A DNA stretch of 47,127 bases, taken from CAYXTW01 sp964452645. Its GTDB lineage: Bacteria; Zixibacteria; MSB-5A5; GN15; PGXB01. The translations under genes were made by a program, and so were the position numbers. The notes below the pieces were generated by a model. The model was not told the origin of the DNA. It worked only from the letters and a program-made list of their open reading frames with translations, and searched no databases. Shown here in pieces: positions 1 through 8,337 of the stretch. The stretch is from the NCBI GenBank assembly GCA_964452645.1, contig CAYVMO010000024.1:1-47127 (forward strand), written 5' to 3'. How positions within the stretch are numbered: the first letter of the stretch is position 1; the number at the start of each line of letters is the position of its first letter.

Positions 1-250
1 AACTTGACCACGAGGACTCTCTTAGAAATCGCTTGCTAAATGGGGAGCATTACACGATTTGTTCCCGTATTTGAGCAATTTATATGAATCTCGGCGCTGC
101 ATGTCAAATCGAATTTGGGATAAACCGGCAATAGTCTGTATAGTAATATACGAAATTATAAAGGCTGTAATCTATTGCCATATATATGCAAGTATTATCT
201 ATTCTTGTGAAATTTATTATAATTTTCCCCAACCTGCTCAGGCGTTAAAA
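1..250. other. AT-rich stretch with no recognised gene
   Basis: I see no recognisable coding sequence or RNA here. A 76-codon open frame at 59-289 has no Shine-Dalgarno, an unconvincing composition and no family resemblance, and it runs into the promoter of the downstream tRNA gene. Confidence 0.5.
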
Positions 251-284
251 GCTGAAAAAACGGTCTATTCGCCGTCTCTTCAGC
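251..284 (+). other. stem-loop upstream of the tRNA-Sec promoter
   Basis: GCTGAA (251-256) pairs with TTCAGC (279-284), and ACGG (260-263) pairs with CCGT (272-275), separated by a small internal loop. It ends just before the -35 box of the tRNA gene. It could be the terminator of an upstream unit, although there is no clean T-tract. Confidence 0.35.
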
Positions 285-285
285 C

Positions 286-313
286 TTGATTTCGGCATAG
301 AAACTGTTATAAT
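286..313 (+). promoter_or_regulatory. sigma-70-type promoter of tRNA-Sec
   Basis: TTGATT (286-291) and a perfect TATAAT (308-313) are separated by 16 bases. The expected transcription start falls about at base 320, the 5' end of the tRNA, so the primary transcript would have almost no leader. Confidence 0.7.
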
Positions 314-319
314 ATTCCC

Positions 320-412
320 GGAAGCGGATAGGGTCTGGTGGCCCTTGCGGTCTTCAAAACCGTGGGGAGACGGTTAGGCCGTCTCCGGTGGGTTCGATTC
401 CCACCCCTTCCG
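320..412 (+). tRNA. selC: tRNA-Sec (anticodon UCA)
   Basis: This is a selenocysteine tRNA that decodes UGA through SelB. The anticodon loop CTTCAAA (352-358) carries TCA at 354-356, closed by GCGGT/ACCGT. The D-stem has 6 pairs (330-335 with 340-345) around a TGGT loop, a hallmark of tRNA-Sec. The long variable arm has an 8-bp stem (366-373 with 379-386), and the T-arm is 388-404. The acceptor stem GGAAG/CTTCC has a C325 x C406 mismatch. Counting 320-326 with 405-411 gives 7+5 pairs with G412 as discriminator. Starting at C319 paired to G412 would restore the usual 8+5, but with a C discriminator. CCA is not encoded. No selenoprotein gene, selA, selB or selD is seen in this window. Confidence 0.9.
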
Positions 413-531
413 CTTTTTAATGGAAGGAATATGGCCTTGAGGAGTAAATAATAGATCGATGAAGGAGATTCCTGCTCAGCCTGACTATTGGAAAATAACA
501 AATGACTTCGAGTGAGATTCGGTAATATATC

Positions 532-1152
532 CTAATGATGCGAGACATAATACCAGTTTTCTTCCATTAACGCTATTTGAGTAGAACTTTCTTCCCATAG
601 GTCACTGAATTTGGAGGGTTTCCCACCTTTGGGAACATAAAGAAAGCCGGAATAATTATCCAGAATTCCTCGGAACGTATAAAAGAGGATATATTTATTG
701 CTATCGTACCCCTCAACAACTATTTCGTTTCCACCCATCGATACCAAGGGATAACTATTATCAAGGGCAATAAGATCTGCATTATAGTCAACGTTCGACT
801 TAAGTTCGCCGCTTAATACTTTATCAACAATTTCATTCCGTTCATCTTTGTATAAATAAAAATCAATCTTTAACCACAGGTATGTGAATGGAACGAAAAC
901 TATAACAATAAAACCAAATACCATAACGCCTAATGGTATGAATGAGCGCGCTCCGATTTTCTTTATTTTAATAAGACAGCTTATACTTGTTAGGATTGAT
1001 ACAAAAAATAGCAGCCAAACCGCTATTTCTAAGGGAAAAAGGAGAAAGAGAGTAATACGATCAACTATAGACCACCTAAAGGCATTTATTATAATCAACA
1101 AAGCACTTGTTACTACCGCGAATACGAATCTATATTTAATTCCCTTAAACAT
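532..1152 (-). CDS. membrane protein of unknown function, three N-terminal TM segments
   Basis: I do not recognise this 206-residue protein. Three hydrophobic segments lie at about residues 8-27, 32-58 and 72-95. They are followed by a soluble C-terminal domain of about 110 residues rich in Tyr, Asp and Gly, probably outside the membrane. The N-terminus is basic. There is no clear Shine-Dalgarno before the ATG at 1152, so the start is uncertain. The gene stands alone, opposite in strand to both neighbours, and its base composition is more AT-rich than the glycan genes that follow. Together with its position beside a tRNA gene this is compatible with acquired DNA, but there is no integrase or repeat to support that. 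Confidence 0.6.
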   Translation of the reverse strand: MFKGIKYRFVFAVVTSALLIIINAFRWSIVDRITLFLLFPLEIAVWLLFFVSILTSISCLIKIKKIGARSFIPLGVMVFGFIVIVFVPFTYLWLKIDFYLYKDERNEIVDKVLSGELKSNVDYNADLIALDNSYPLVSMGGNEIVVEGYDSNKYILFYTFRGILDNYSGFLYVPKGGKPSKFSDLWEESSTQIALMEENWYYVSHH

Positions 1153-1300
1153 ATTAATCGTAGAAAATGGATTGGCCTTTATTTATGTTTTTATGAATAA
1201 GCGCCATATATTTATTATCGTCAACAAATGCGGAATTTGAAGGCGAAAGAGTGTATATAACGCAATGCCCCATAATATGTTAAAGTACGCGTTCGACCGC

Positions 1301-1329
1301 TTGACTTGGTCATGAAGCTGTGTTATTTT
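1301..1329 (+). promoter_or_regulatory. sigma-70-type promoter for the glycan cluster
   Basis: TTGACT (1301-1306) and TATTTT (1324-1329) are separated by 17 bases. The predicted start near 1336 gives a leader of about 25 bases before the aminotransferase ATG at 1362. Confidence 0.6.
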
Positions 1330-1361
1330 GGGAAAAATTATTTTTTCCGGAGCGATACCGC

Positions 1362-2465
1362 ATGAAGATTAAATTTCTTGACCTGCAGGCCCAGTATAAT
1401 TCAATAAAAGATGAAATAGATTCGGCATTGTTCGAGGTGCTCAACTCTTCCAGTTTTATCCTTGGTCCGTCGGTGGCGAAATTCGAGAGTGCCTTTGCCT
1501 TGTATTGTGGTTGTAAGCATGCGATCGGTGTCAATTCGGGCACTTCGGCGCTTTTTCTGATTTTGAAGGCGCTGGGGATTGGCCGGGGCGATGAGGTTAT
1601 CACCGCGGCCAATACTTTCATTGCGACCGCAGCCGCTATTGCCGAAACCGGCGCGACACCGGTTCTGGTTGACGTTGATCCGGTCACAAGGAATATCGAT
1701 TTGAAACAGATCGAAGCTATGATAACATCACAAACCAGGGCGATAATCCCGGTGCATCTTTATGGTAATATGGTGAATATGGATGAGACACTTTCTATTG
1801 CCGCAAAGCATGATCTGCTGGTAATCGAGGATGCGGCCCAGGCTCACGGCGCCGCATTCAGGGATAAGCGGGCCGGATCGTTTGGTGTCGCGGCCGGATT
1901 TTCATTCTATCCGGGGAAAAATCTCGGCGCTTACGGTGAGGGTGGAGCGGTTGTCACGTCCGATGATGGGCTGGCTGAAACGGTAAGAAAACTCCGCGAT
2001 CACGGTTTTTCGAAAAAATATTTTTGCGATATACTCGGCTACAATGCCCGTATGGATGGATTTCAGGGAGCGATTTTATCGGTCAAGTTGAAATATCTCG
2101 ATAAATGGAATCAGGAACGAAACCGCGTGGCAAATAGATATCGAGAAAAGCTCGAAGGCCTGCCTGTCACGCTGCCCACCGAATTCAGAGATAGCTATCA
2201 GGTGTATCATCAGTTTGTTATTGAATCCGATGCGCGGGACGAACTTCAAAGTTATCTTGCCGAAAACGGTATTCCGACTTTGCTTCATTATCCGATTCCG
2301 GTTCATAAGCAGGAAGGATTTATAAGGGCCGGATTTCCGTCGGGGAGCTTTCCCGTTACGGAAAAATTGTCGGAAAGAATATTGTCGTTGCCGATTTATC
2401 CCGAATTGAAGGATAATGAAATTGATTATATCGGTTCGAAAATAAGGGAGTTTTTTGAAAGATAA
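1362..2465 (+). CDS. DegT/DnrJ/EryC1-family sugar aminotransferase
   Basis: This PLP-dependent enzyme transfers an amino group to a keto-sugar nucleotide for surface polysaccharide. The 367-residue length is usual for the family. The N-terminal FLDLQAQY motif, the cofactor-pocket NSGTSAL, and FYPGKNLGAYGEGGA, whose Lys186 should form the Schiff base, are all present. The frame is open from 1320, but the ATG at 1362 has GGAG eight bases upstream and matches family N-termini, and the promoter -10 box lies at 1324-1329, so I start at 1362. It overlaps the next gene by 11 bases. It resembles dTDP-3-keto-6-deoxyhexose transaminases (FdtB/QdtB type), but the exact substrate cannot be told from sequence. 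Confidence 0.9.
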   Translation: MKIKFLDLQAQYNSIKDEIDSALFEVLNSSSFILGPSVAKFESAFALYCGCKHAIGVNSGTSALFLILKALGIGRGDEVITAANTFIATAAAIAETGATPVLVDVDPVTRNIDLKQIEAMITSQTRAIIPVHLYGNMVNMDETLSIAAKHDLLVIEDAAQAHGAAFRDKRAGSFGVAAGFSFYPGKNLGAYGEGGAVVTSDDGLAETVRKLRDHGFSKKYFCDILGYNARMDGFQGAILSVKLKYLDKWNQERNRVANRYREKLEGLPVTLPTEFRDSYQVYHQFVIESDARDELQSYLAENGIPTLLHYPIPVHKQEGFIRAGFPSGSFPVTEKLSERILSLPIYPELKDNEIDYIGSKIREFFER

Positions 2466-4605
2466 ACCAAAAACAGAATTGTCGATCAGGACCGAAACGA
2501 TTGTTTTTGCCATATTGACCGTTCTGGCGATTCTGTTAAGAATCAATCATCTCTCGTCCGATCCTCCGCCGGGGTTATCAACCAGTCAGGGAATATATAC
2601 CGATCCGGCACAATATATTTCTTATGCCAGAAATTCCGTGCTATGGGGATCGTTTAATCCGCTGCATGATTTTCGTTTGGTCTTTTTTCTTAAATCAATT
2701 ACGACCATGGTTTCGCTGGTTGTTTATGAAATCGCCGGGGTCGGTTATATGCAGTCCAATCTGGTCGGTCTGGTTTTTTCCTTCCCTACCGTTATTTTGC
2801 TCTATTTTGCCGTGCGTAAAATCGCCGGAAATTTGGCCGCCATTTTTTACCTGCTTTTTATAACATTTGACTACAATCAGATATTTTATGGAAGATTATC
2901 GTTTCTGGAAAACTGCTTGAATTTTATGGCGATTTTATCATTTACGGTCCTGATTTACGGCCGAAGGTATTATGCAGTGCTATTGGCCGGGATTTTTCTG
3001 GCAGGCGCGATTTTTTTCGGGAAGATTATCGGTCTGATATATTTATTTCCATTTGCCTGTTACGCCGTCTATGAATATTATCATGACTTCCGCCCCGAAT
3101 TATCGAAATTTCTAAAAAAGTATATATTTTTTATCACAGGTTTTTTGGCGGTACTGATTTTTTGGTATTTCTTCAGCTATCGACCGGCGGCCGCCTCGGT
3201 GACCGGCTATGTGGAGGAGCAAGCCTTCAGTCTGTACGGGCTGCCCAAGGCTTTTACCAATTTTAACAAATTTGTCTATAATTACGTTTCCTTTGGCGCC
3301 GCCAGCCGGCTATTCTTCCGGATGCCGATAGCCTCGCTTCTGGCCTGGGGGATGGTATTAATTTTCGTATTCCGCGCCGGTTTTAAAAAGTCCTGGCAGA
3401 ACAAATTGTTTGGAATAAATCCGGGCATACTATTTTTGATATCATTTGTCGTTGCGGCGTATGGTTCGCTTATGATCTGGAATTACCGCCCGCTTCGGTA
3501 TCAAACGATGTTGATTTATCCGGTCTGTGCTCTCGCGGGTATTTTTCTCACTAATCTGCTTGCCGAGATTAAAACAAAATTGCCGCGCCGCGGTTATTTA
3601 ATATTTCCGCTTCTGTTTTATCTAATCGCTTTGATACCGGTTTATCAGATTATGGATCCGGTTTACAGGTTATTTAATTGGGATTTCAGTTTTCTGGCAA
3701 ATAAACTTACTTTGTTTATTGTGACATTGCTGTTAGCGATTGCCGTTTATATAATAATGCGATTCGGGGAGGAATCGCGTATATCGCCGTCGCGGCCATT
3801 TCGTCTGACTTTCGTTACCATTGCATTAATTGCCGGCGTCCTATCCGGCGGTGTTAAATATTTTAAATGGTCGAACGCCCCAACCTATAATACGGTTTGT
3901 AATGCCAAAGACCTGGCCACGATATTGTCGCCCGAGGCGGTCGTTTCCGGTCCATACGCCGCTGATTTTACACAGGATAATAGTATGCTCAATTTGATTC
4001 ATATGTTCGGGGTCGCCAATGTCGATTCGGCTTTCTTTGAAAGATACCCGATAACGCATCTGCTTATGGATAAATACAACGCCGAGGCGGCGGTCGAACA
4101 GTATCCTCAGATTATGAAAAAGGCGGCGGTTGTTTGTCAATATTTCCTGCCGAAACGAGCCATCCTGTTATATCGTGTGGCCGGGGCGACCGGGAATCGG
4201 GCCGCCGACAATTATGTCTTATCCGATTTTGAATTGTCGAACCTCTTTTACGCTCGAAATGAGATTGATTCAGGTAATTATTATATGCAATCGTATTTAA
4301 TGAAAAACCATGAAAATATGTCGGCCAATTATCTTGCCGGTGTTAGAGCGTATGATCTGGGATTATTTGAGGAGGCCGAGTTCCTGTTGAAAAAGGCGAT
4401 TGAATTCGCCCCGACCGATTATCACTTGCGTTTCCGGTTGGGTGAATTTTATATTAGCATGTATAAAAAGACAAAAAATGCCGAATTTAAGAATAGAGCA
4501 CAGGCTGAATTCAATAAGGCGAGGAAATTTAATCCGGAATCCGGGCAGATGGTAAGAGATATTAACGAAATGCTGGCAGGGGCGGAGAAGGTGGCCAATG
4601 AGTGA
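2455..4605 (+). CDS. GT39/ArnT-like membrane glycosyltransferase with C-terminal TPRs
   Basis: The product is 716 residues. An N-terminal anchor is followed by a TDPAQYISYARN segment, the position of the catalytic acidic residue in the first periplasmic loop of PMT/ArnT-type GT-C enzymes. About ten further TM helices reach residue ~475, with a periplasmic domain to ~590 and TPR-like helices at ~610-710. GT-C enzymes take sugars from polyprenyl phosphates and attach them to protein or lipid outside the membrane. The next genes encode polyprenyl-phosphate sugar synthases, which fits. The start is TTG at 2455 with AGGGAG at 2445-2450, overlapping the previous gene. TPRs on a GT-C enzyme suggest binding of a protein substrate or partner; that is inference. 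Confidence 0.75.
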   Translation: MKDKPKTELSIRTETIVFAILTVLAILLRINHLSSDPPPGLSTSQGIYTDPAQYISYARNSVLWGSFNPLHDFRLVFFLKSITTMVSLVVYEIAGVGYMQSNLVGLVFSFPTVILLYFAVRKIAGNLAAIFYLLFITFDYNQIFYGRLSFLENCLNFMAILSFTVLIYGRRYYAVLLAGIFLAGAIFFGKIIGLIYLFPFACYAVYEYYHDFRPELSKFLKKYIFFITGFLAVLIFWYFFSYRPAAASVTGYVEEQAFSLYGLPKAFTNFNKFVYNYVSFGAASRLFFRMPIASLLAWGMVLIFVFRAGFKKSWQNKLFGINPGILFLISFVVAAYGSLMIWNYRPLRYQTMLIYPVCALAGIFLTNLLAEIKTKLPRRGYLIFPLLFYLIALIPVYQIMDPVYRLFNWDFSFLANKLTLFIVTLLLAIAVYIIMRFGEESRISPSRPFRLTFVTIALIAGVLSGGVKYFKWSNAPTYNTVCNAKDLATILSPEAVVSGPYAADFTQDNSMLNLIHMFGVANVDSAFFERYPITHLLMDKYNAEAAVEQYPQIMKKAAVVCQYFLPKRAILLYRVAGATGNRAADNYVLSDFELSNLFYARNEIDSGNYYMQSYLMKNHENMSANYLAGVRAYDLGLFEEAEFLLKKAIEFAPTDYHLRFRLGEFYISMYKKTKNAEFKNRAQAEFNKARKFNPESGQMVRDINEMLAGAEKVANE

Positions 4606-5530
4606 ACTTATATCGGTAATTGTCCCGGCCTATAATGAGCAGGGAAATATACCGGAATTTTGTCGTCTGTTTTTTGAAATGACTCAAAAGGCAGATGAAA
4701 ACTATGAATTGATACTTGTCGATGACGGTTCCGGAGACGGGACTTACGACGAAATCATTAAAGCGGCGAATCAATATGACTTTATCAAATATAAAAGGCA
4801 TCCCCTCAATCTTGGTTTGACCGAGGCGCTGCTGACCGGTTTTGCGACCGCATCCGGTTCCGTTTATGTATTTTATCCGGCCGACCTTCAGTATCTGCCG
4901 GAAGATATCCCCGGGCTGGTGGCGCCCATTCTGGACGGGGCCGACGTTTCGACCGGATGGAAACAGGGTAAGTATAAAAAGCGTTTTGTCTCGACCGTAT
5001 ATAATTACATCTCCCGTAAGATCTTCCAGTTGAAGGTGCATGATTTGAATTCGGTCAAGGCCTTTCGCGCCGAAGTCGTCAAAGATATGTTCCTGCGTCG
5101 CGACTGGCATCGCTATCTGATTCCACTGGCAGCCGATCAGGGTTATCATATCGCGGAAGTTAAAATCCGTCTTTACGAGCGCAAATGGGGCAAATCAAAA
5201 TTTTCCTTTTGGCGGATACCGATCGGAGTTCTGGATATGATAGCGGTTAAAACGCAGTTGTCCTTGCTGCGCAAGCCGCTACTGTTTCTTGGATTAGTCG
5301 GATCCATCTTTTTCGGCCTGGGGACACTGGTCGGGTTGTATGCGATTTATCTGCGATTTATTGTCGGCGAGGGTTTCCGGCCGATGTTATACCTGGTGAT
5401 GCTTTTGATCGGAATCGGAATGGCGCTGTTTATACTCGGCTTTCTGACCGAGGGACTGGCGGCCCTGAAAGAAGAGCTGGGCGTAATTCGAAAAAAACTC
5501 GACAAACTAGGACGCGACACCAAGGATTAG
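4598..5530 (+). CDS. GT2 polyprenyl-phosphate glycosyltransferase with two C-terminal TM helices (GtrB/ArnC-like)
   Basis: A GT-A fold enzyme of 310 residues. The nucleotide-binding VDDGSGDGT motif (Asp42, Asp43) and a following acidic PADLQ motif are in the usual places. Two TM helices at about residues 225-255 and 265-290 match the GtrB/ArnC/DPMS family, which loads a sugar from a nucleotide onto undecaprenyl phosphate on the cytoplasmic face. The gene overlaps the GT39 gene in ATGAGTGA, so the two are likely translationally coupled, and it probably supplies the lipid-linked donor. The sugar is not identifiable. Confidence 0.85.
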   Translation: MSELISVIVPAYNEQGNIPEFCRLFFEMTQKADENYELILVDDGSGDGTYDEIIKAANQYDFIKYKRHPLNLGLTEALLTGFATASGSVYVFYPADLQYLPEDIPGLVAPILDGADVSTGWKQGKYKKRFVSTVYNYISRKIFQLKVHDLNSVKAFRAEVVKDMFLRRDWHRYLIPLAADQGYHIAEVKIRLYERKWGKSKFSFWRIPIGVLDMIAVKTQLSLLRKPLLFLGLVGSIFFGLGTLVGLYAIYLRFIVGEGFRPMLYLVMLLIGIGMALFILGFLTEGLAALKEELGVIRKKLDKLGRDTKD

Positions 5531-5573
5531 TTTTTTCTGAGACATTGAAAATTATTCCATGAAAATCACCATG

Positions 5574-5601
5574 TTGACATTTTCCAAAGCAAAATTATAT
5601 T
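5574..5601 (+). promoter_or_regulatory. sigma-70-type promoter
   Basis: TTGACA (5574-5579) and TATATT (5596-5601) are separated by 16 bases, in the 113-base gap before the Dpm1-like gene. The predicted start is near 5608. Confidence 0.7.
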
Positions 5602-5643
5602 GATAAATTGTTTTAAAAATTTGATAAAAGGCGACGGCCGGGC

Positions 5644-6372
5644 ATGAATGAAAATAAGAAGGCGCTGATAATTTTCCCCACTTATAATGAAAAAGAAAAT
5701 ATCGAGAAAATTATTCAGGCGGCCCTTGAGAAAGACCTGCGGCTGAATGTCCTTGTTGTAGACGACAACTCACCTGACGGGACCGGCGCGATAGCCGATC
5801 GGATGGCGGCGGAAAATCCGAGAATTAATGTTCTTCATCGCGAGAACAAAGAAGGCTTGGGAAGGGCCTATATCGCCGGATTCAAATGGGCGCTGGAACA
5901 TGGTTTCGATTACATCTTTGAGATGGATGCCGATTTTTCGCATAATCCCGATTATCTACCTGATTTTCTTAAGGCCATCGAAGAAAACGACCTTGTCCTG
6001 GGTTCAAGATATATCTCCGGCGTTAATGTCATCAACTGGCCGATGGGTCGTCTGCTTTTGTCTTATTATGCCAATGTTTATACGCGTATCGTGACCGGTC
6101 TGCCGGTTCGTGACGGAACCGGCGGTTTTAAATGTTTTCGCCGTCAGGTGCTGGAGGCAATCGATCTCGATGCGATTCGATCCAACGGATATATTTTCCA
6201 GATTGAAGTCTCTTTAAGAGTGTGGAAGAAGGGTTTTAAAATTAAAGAAATCCCGATTGTTTTTACCGATCGTCTTCACGGTGCGTCGAAAATGTCGAAA
6301 AAAATAGTTCGTGAAGCGATTTGGAAAGTGTGGTACCTGAGGTTAATGTCTATATTGGGCAAACTAAGATAG
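5644..6372 (+). CDS. polyprenol-phosphate mannose synthase (Dpm1/Ppm1-like GT2)
   Basis: The 242-residue protein has the full bacterial Ppm1/Dpm1 pattern: FPTYNEKENI at the start, VVDDNSPDGT (from Asp40), EMDADFSHNP as the metal-binding and acceptor region, and GSRYISG and DGTGGFKCFR further on. It lacks C-terminal TM helices, as in the short Dpm1 class. The expected reaction is transfer of mannose from GDP-mannose to a polyprenyl phosphate. Its own promoter at 5574-5601 precedes it. With the GT39 enzyme upstream, this is the donor half of a possible O-mannosylation route. Confidence 0.88.
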   Translation: MNENKKALIIFPTYNEKENIEKIIQAALEKDLRLNVLVVDDNSPDGTGAIADRMAAENPRINVLHRENKEGLGRAYIAGFKWALEHGFDYIFEMDADFSHNPDYLPDFLKAIEENDLVLGSRYISGVNVINWPMGRLLLSYYANVYTRIVTGLPVRDGTGGFKCFRRQVLEAIDLDAIRSNGYIFQIEVSLRVWKKGFKIKEIPIVFTDRLHGASKMSKKIVREAIWKVWYLRLMSILGKLR

Positions 6373-6388
6373 GTGTCGAAAATTCCGG

Positions 6389-7237
6389 ATGTCTATTTCC
6401 GCTATTGTCGTAACTTTTAATTCCGAAAAAAGTATCTCGAATTGTCTCAAGGCGCTCTCCGAAGAAATCACGACGGTTGGCGGTGATATAATCCTCTATG
6501 ATAACGACTCGACTGACGCCACAATACGGATTGTTGAATCGGATTTTCCCGGGATTAGAATTCGTGGATCCTCCCAAAATATCGGGTTTGCGTCCGCATG
6601 CAATGCCGCCGCGGGTTTGGCCGCAAACGAATATCTGTTGTTTGCTAATCCGGATATGATTATCGATAAAGGTGCGCTTAAAATCCTACACGACGCACTA
6701 ATATCGCAGCCCGATGCCGGAGCGGTGGTGGTGCGTATGCGCAACGCCGACGGCAGCTTCCAACCGACCTGTCGCAAATTGCCCGATTATCGTAATATTC
6801 TTTTTTCGCGCGGGTCGGTGTTAAGAAGAGAATCCGCGTCGGATAATCCAACGGAAAAATACACGCTGGGTGACAGTGATGAAATTATGGAAGTTCCGGC
6901 GGCATCGGCGACATGTATGTTAATCAGAAACGACTTTTTTCATAAAATAGGCGGTTTTGACAAGCGTTTTTTTATGTTCATGGAAGATACCGACCTTTGC
7001 CTTCGTATCGGCCAGGAGGGGCGAAAAGCATATTTCGTTCCGCAGGCCGGTGCCGTCCATTATTGGGGGCAGGGGGCAGCCATATCTAAAATAAAACGCA
7101 AATGGTATCATCATATTTCAGCCTGGAAATATTTTTTAAAACATTATCCGAACGGTTTTTCACTTTTTGTTTTGCCAATAGCTTTGCTTTTCAATTTCAT
7201 TTTGACTATTTTGACGGGTCTTGAAAAGGATAATTGA
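6389..7237 (+). CDS. GT2 glycosyltransferase, WbbL/rhamnosyltransferase-like
   Basis: A 282-residue GT2 enzyme. It opens with a VVTFNSE strand, then YDNDSTD for nucleotide binding, FANPDM as the acidic metal site, and FMFMEDTDLCLR typical of the rhamnosyltransferase (WbbL/RfbF-like) branch. The hydrophobic C-terminus (about 255-278) may touch the membrane. dTDP-rhamnose, made by the rfb operon at 32.5-35.9 kb, is a plausible donor, but the acceptor and sugar are not shown. The gene follows the Dpm1-like gene by 16 bases. Confidence 0.85.
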   Translation: MSISAIVVTFNSEKSISNCLKALSEEITTVGGDIILYDNDSTDATIRIVESDFPGIRIRGSSQNIGFASACNAAAGLAANEYLLFANPDMIIDKGALKILHDALISQPDAGAVVVRMRNADGSFQPTCRKLPDYRNILFSRGSVLRRESASDNPTEKYTLGDSDEIMEVPAASATCMLIRNDFFHKIGGFDKRFFMFMEDTDLCLRIGQEGRKAYFVPQAGAVHYWGQGAAISKIKRKWYHHISAWKYFLKHYPNGFSLFVLPIALLFNFILTILTGLEKDN

Positions 7238-7265
7238 ATGGATTTTGACCGGGATTGATTTTTAA

Positions 7266-8324
7266 ATGCCGTCGTTAATTAATATAATCGCTTTGCCGGT
7301 CGCTTTTATCACTTCTCTGGTTTTAGTCAGGGTTATCATCAAAATAAGTCAAAAATATTCAATATATGATTATCCGGGGAAACACAAACGTCATAAAAGG
7401 CCGACTCCCAACCTTGGCGGGACTGCCATCCTGTTATCTTCGTGGATTGCAATCATAGTCAGCCTTCAGATATCACCCGGATCATTTGCAGAGATTGAAA
7501 GGGCCATACCGAATATTTTCCTTGGTTCGATATTGATTTATTTTATCGGTTTGATTGATGATTTCCATCCGGTTGCCGCCGGGATCAAATTGGCTGTTCA
7601 GGTTGTCACCGGTTTAATTCTATATTCCGGTGGTTTATCCATTAATTTTATCTCCTTACCCCTGCTGGGGACGACCGCGTTGGGCGGTTTGTCAATCGTT
7701 ATCACCGTCTTATGGGTCGTGGCCCTTTCCAATGCGATTAATCTCATCGATGGTCTTGATGGATTGGCTGCCGGGGTATCGATTATTGGATTTGCAACAA
7801 TGGTTGTAATCGGTATCCTGTATGCTGTAAAATCGGTCGTCTTGATTTCGCTGTCGCTGTCAGGGGCGACTTTTGCGTTCTGGCTTTATAATCGCTTCCC
7901 GGCTCGGATTTTCCTGGGCGACAACGGCTCGCTTTTGATAGGGTATTTTTTTGCCGTCGTTTCGCTGGCGGTACCGATTAAATCATATACGACGGCGGCA
8001 TTATTCATGCCGTTGGTGGCTCTCGGAGTGCCGCTGATTGAAGCTATATCCTCGTTTACCAGAAGACTGGTTGCCGGTCGGAATGTAATGACAGCTGACC
8101 GGAGACATATTTTTCATTATATGTCGTACGCCGGTTTAAGCCAGAGGCAGGTCGTCTATTTATTTTATCTTTCCAGTCTGTTTTTCGGGTCTATTTCGGT
8201 GGGAATGTTCTTGTTCGAACGGATGCTGTTATTGACGATATTACTCCTTTTTATGGTTGTTATTTTCATTTTATATTTTATCTTTATTTTCCGTATGAAA
8301 AGAAACAGACGGTCAGTCGGATGA
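7266..8324 (+). CDS. wecA: undecaprenyl-phosphate N-acetylglucosaminyl 1-phosphate transferase (WecA/TagO family)
   Basis: This integral membrane enzyme starts O-antigen-type glycans by moving GlcNAc-1-phosphate (or a related sugar) from UDP to undecaprenyl phosphate. Of its 352 residues most lie in about ten TM helices. The diagnostic cytoplasmic motifs are present: GLIDDFHPV (the DDxxD-type site), NAINLIDGLDGLAAG, and FPARIFLGDNGSLLIGY. A late basic loop with DRRHIFH carries the His motif of the family. No strong Shine-Dalgarno precedes the ATG. The gene sits at the end of the glycosyltransferase set, as expected for an initiating enzyme. Confidence 0.9.
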   Translation: MPSLINIIALPVAFITSLVLVRVIIKISQKYSIYDYPGKHKRHKRPTPNLGGTAILLSSWIAIIVSLQISPGSFAEIERAIPNIFLGSILIYFIGLIDDFHPVAAGIKLAVQVVTGLILYSGGLSINFISLPLLGTTALGGLSIVITVLWVVALSNAINLIDGLDGLAAGVSIIGFATMVVIGILYAVKSVVLISLSLSGATFAFWLYNRFPARIFLGDNGSLLIGYFFAVVSLAVPIKSYTTAALFMPLVALGVPLIEAISSFTRRLVAGRNVMTADRRHIFHYMSYAGLSQRQVVYLFYLSSLFFGSISVGMFLFERMLLLTILLLFMVVIFILYFIFIFRMKRNRRSVG

Positions 8325-8337
8325 AAGTTAACGGTAT

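Noticed and set aside
59..289. 76-codon open frame at the left edge
   Set aside because: No Shine-Dalgarno, no family pattern, and it runs into the tRNA-Sec promoter.
459..584. Short frame with an in-frame TGA (513-515), tempting as a selenoprotein next to tRNA-Sec
   Set aside because: It has only 41 codons including the TGA, overlaps the minus-strand membrane protein, and shows no redox motif or SECIS-like hairpin.
884..1240. 118-codon plus-strand frame
   Set aside because: It is antisense to the membrane protein gene at 532-1152 and has no Shine-Dalgarno.
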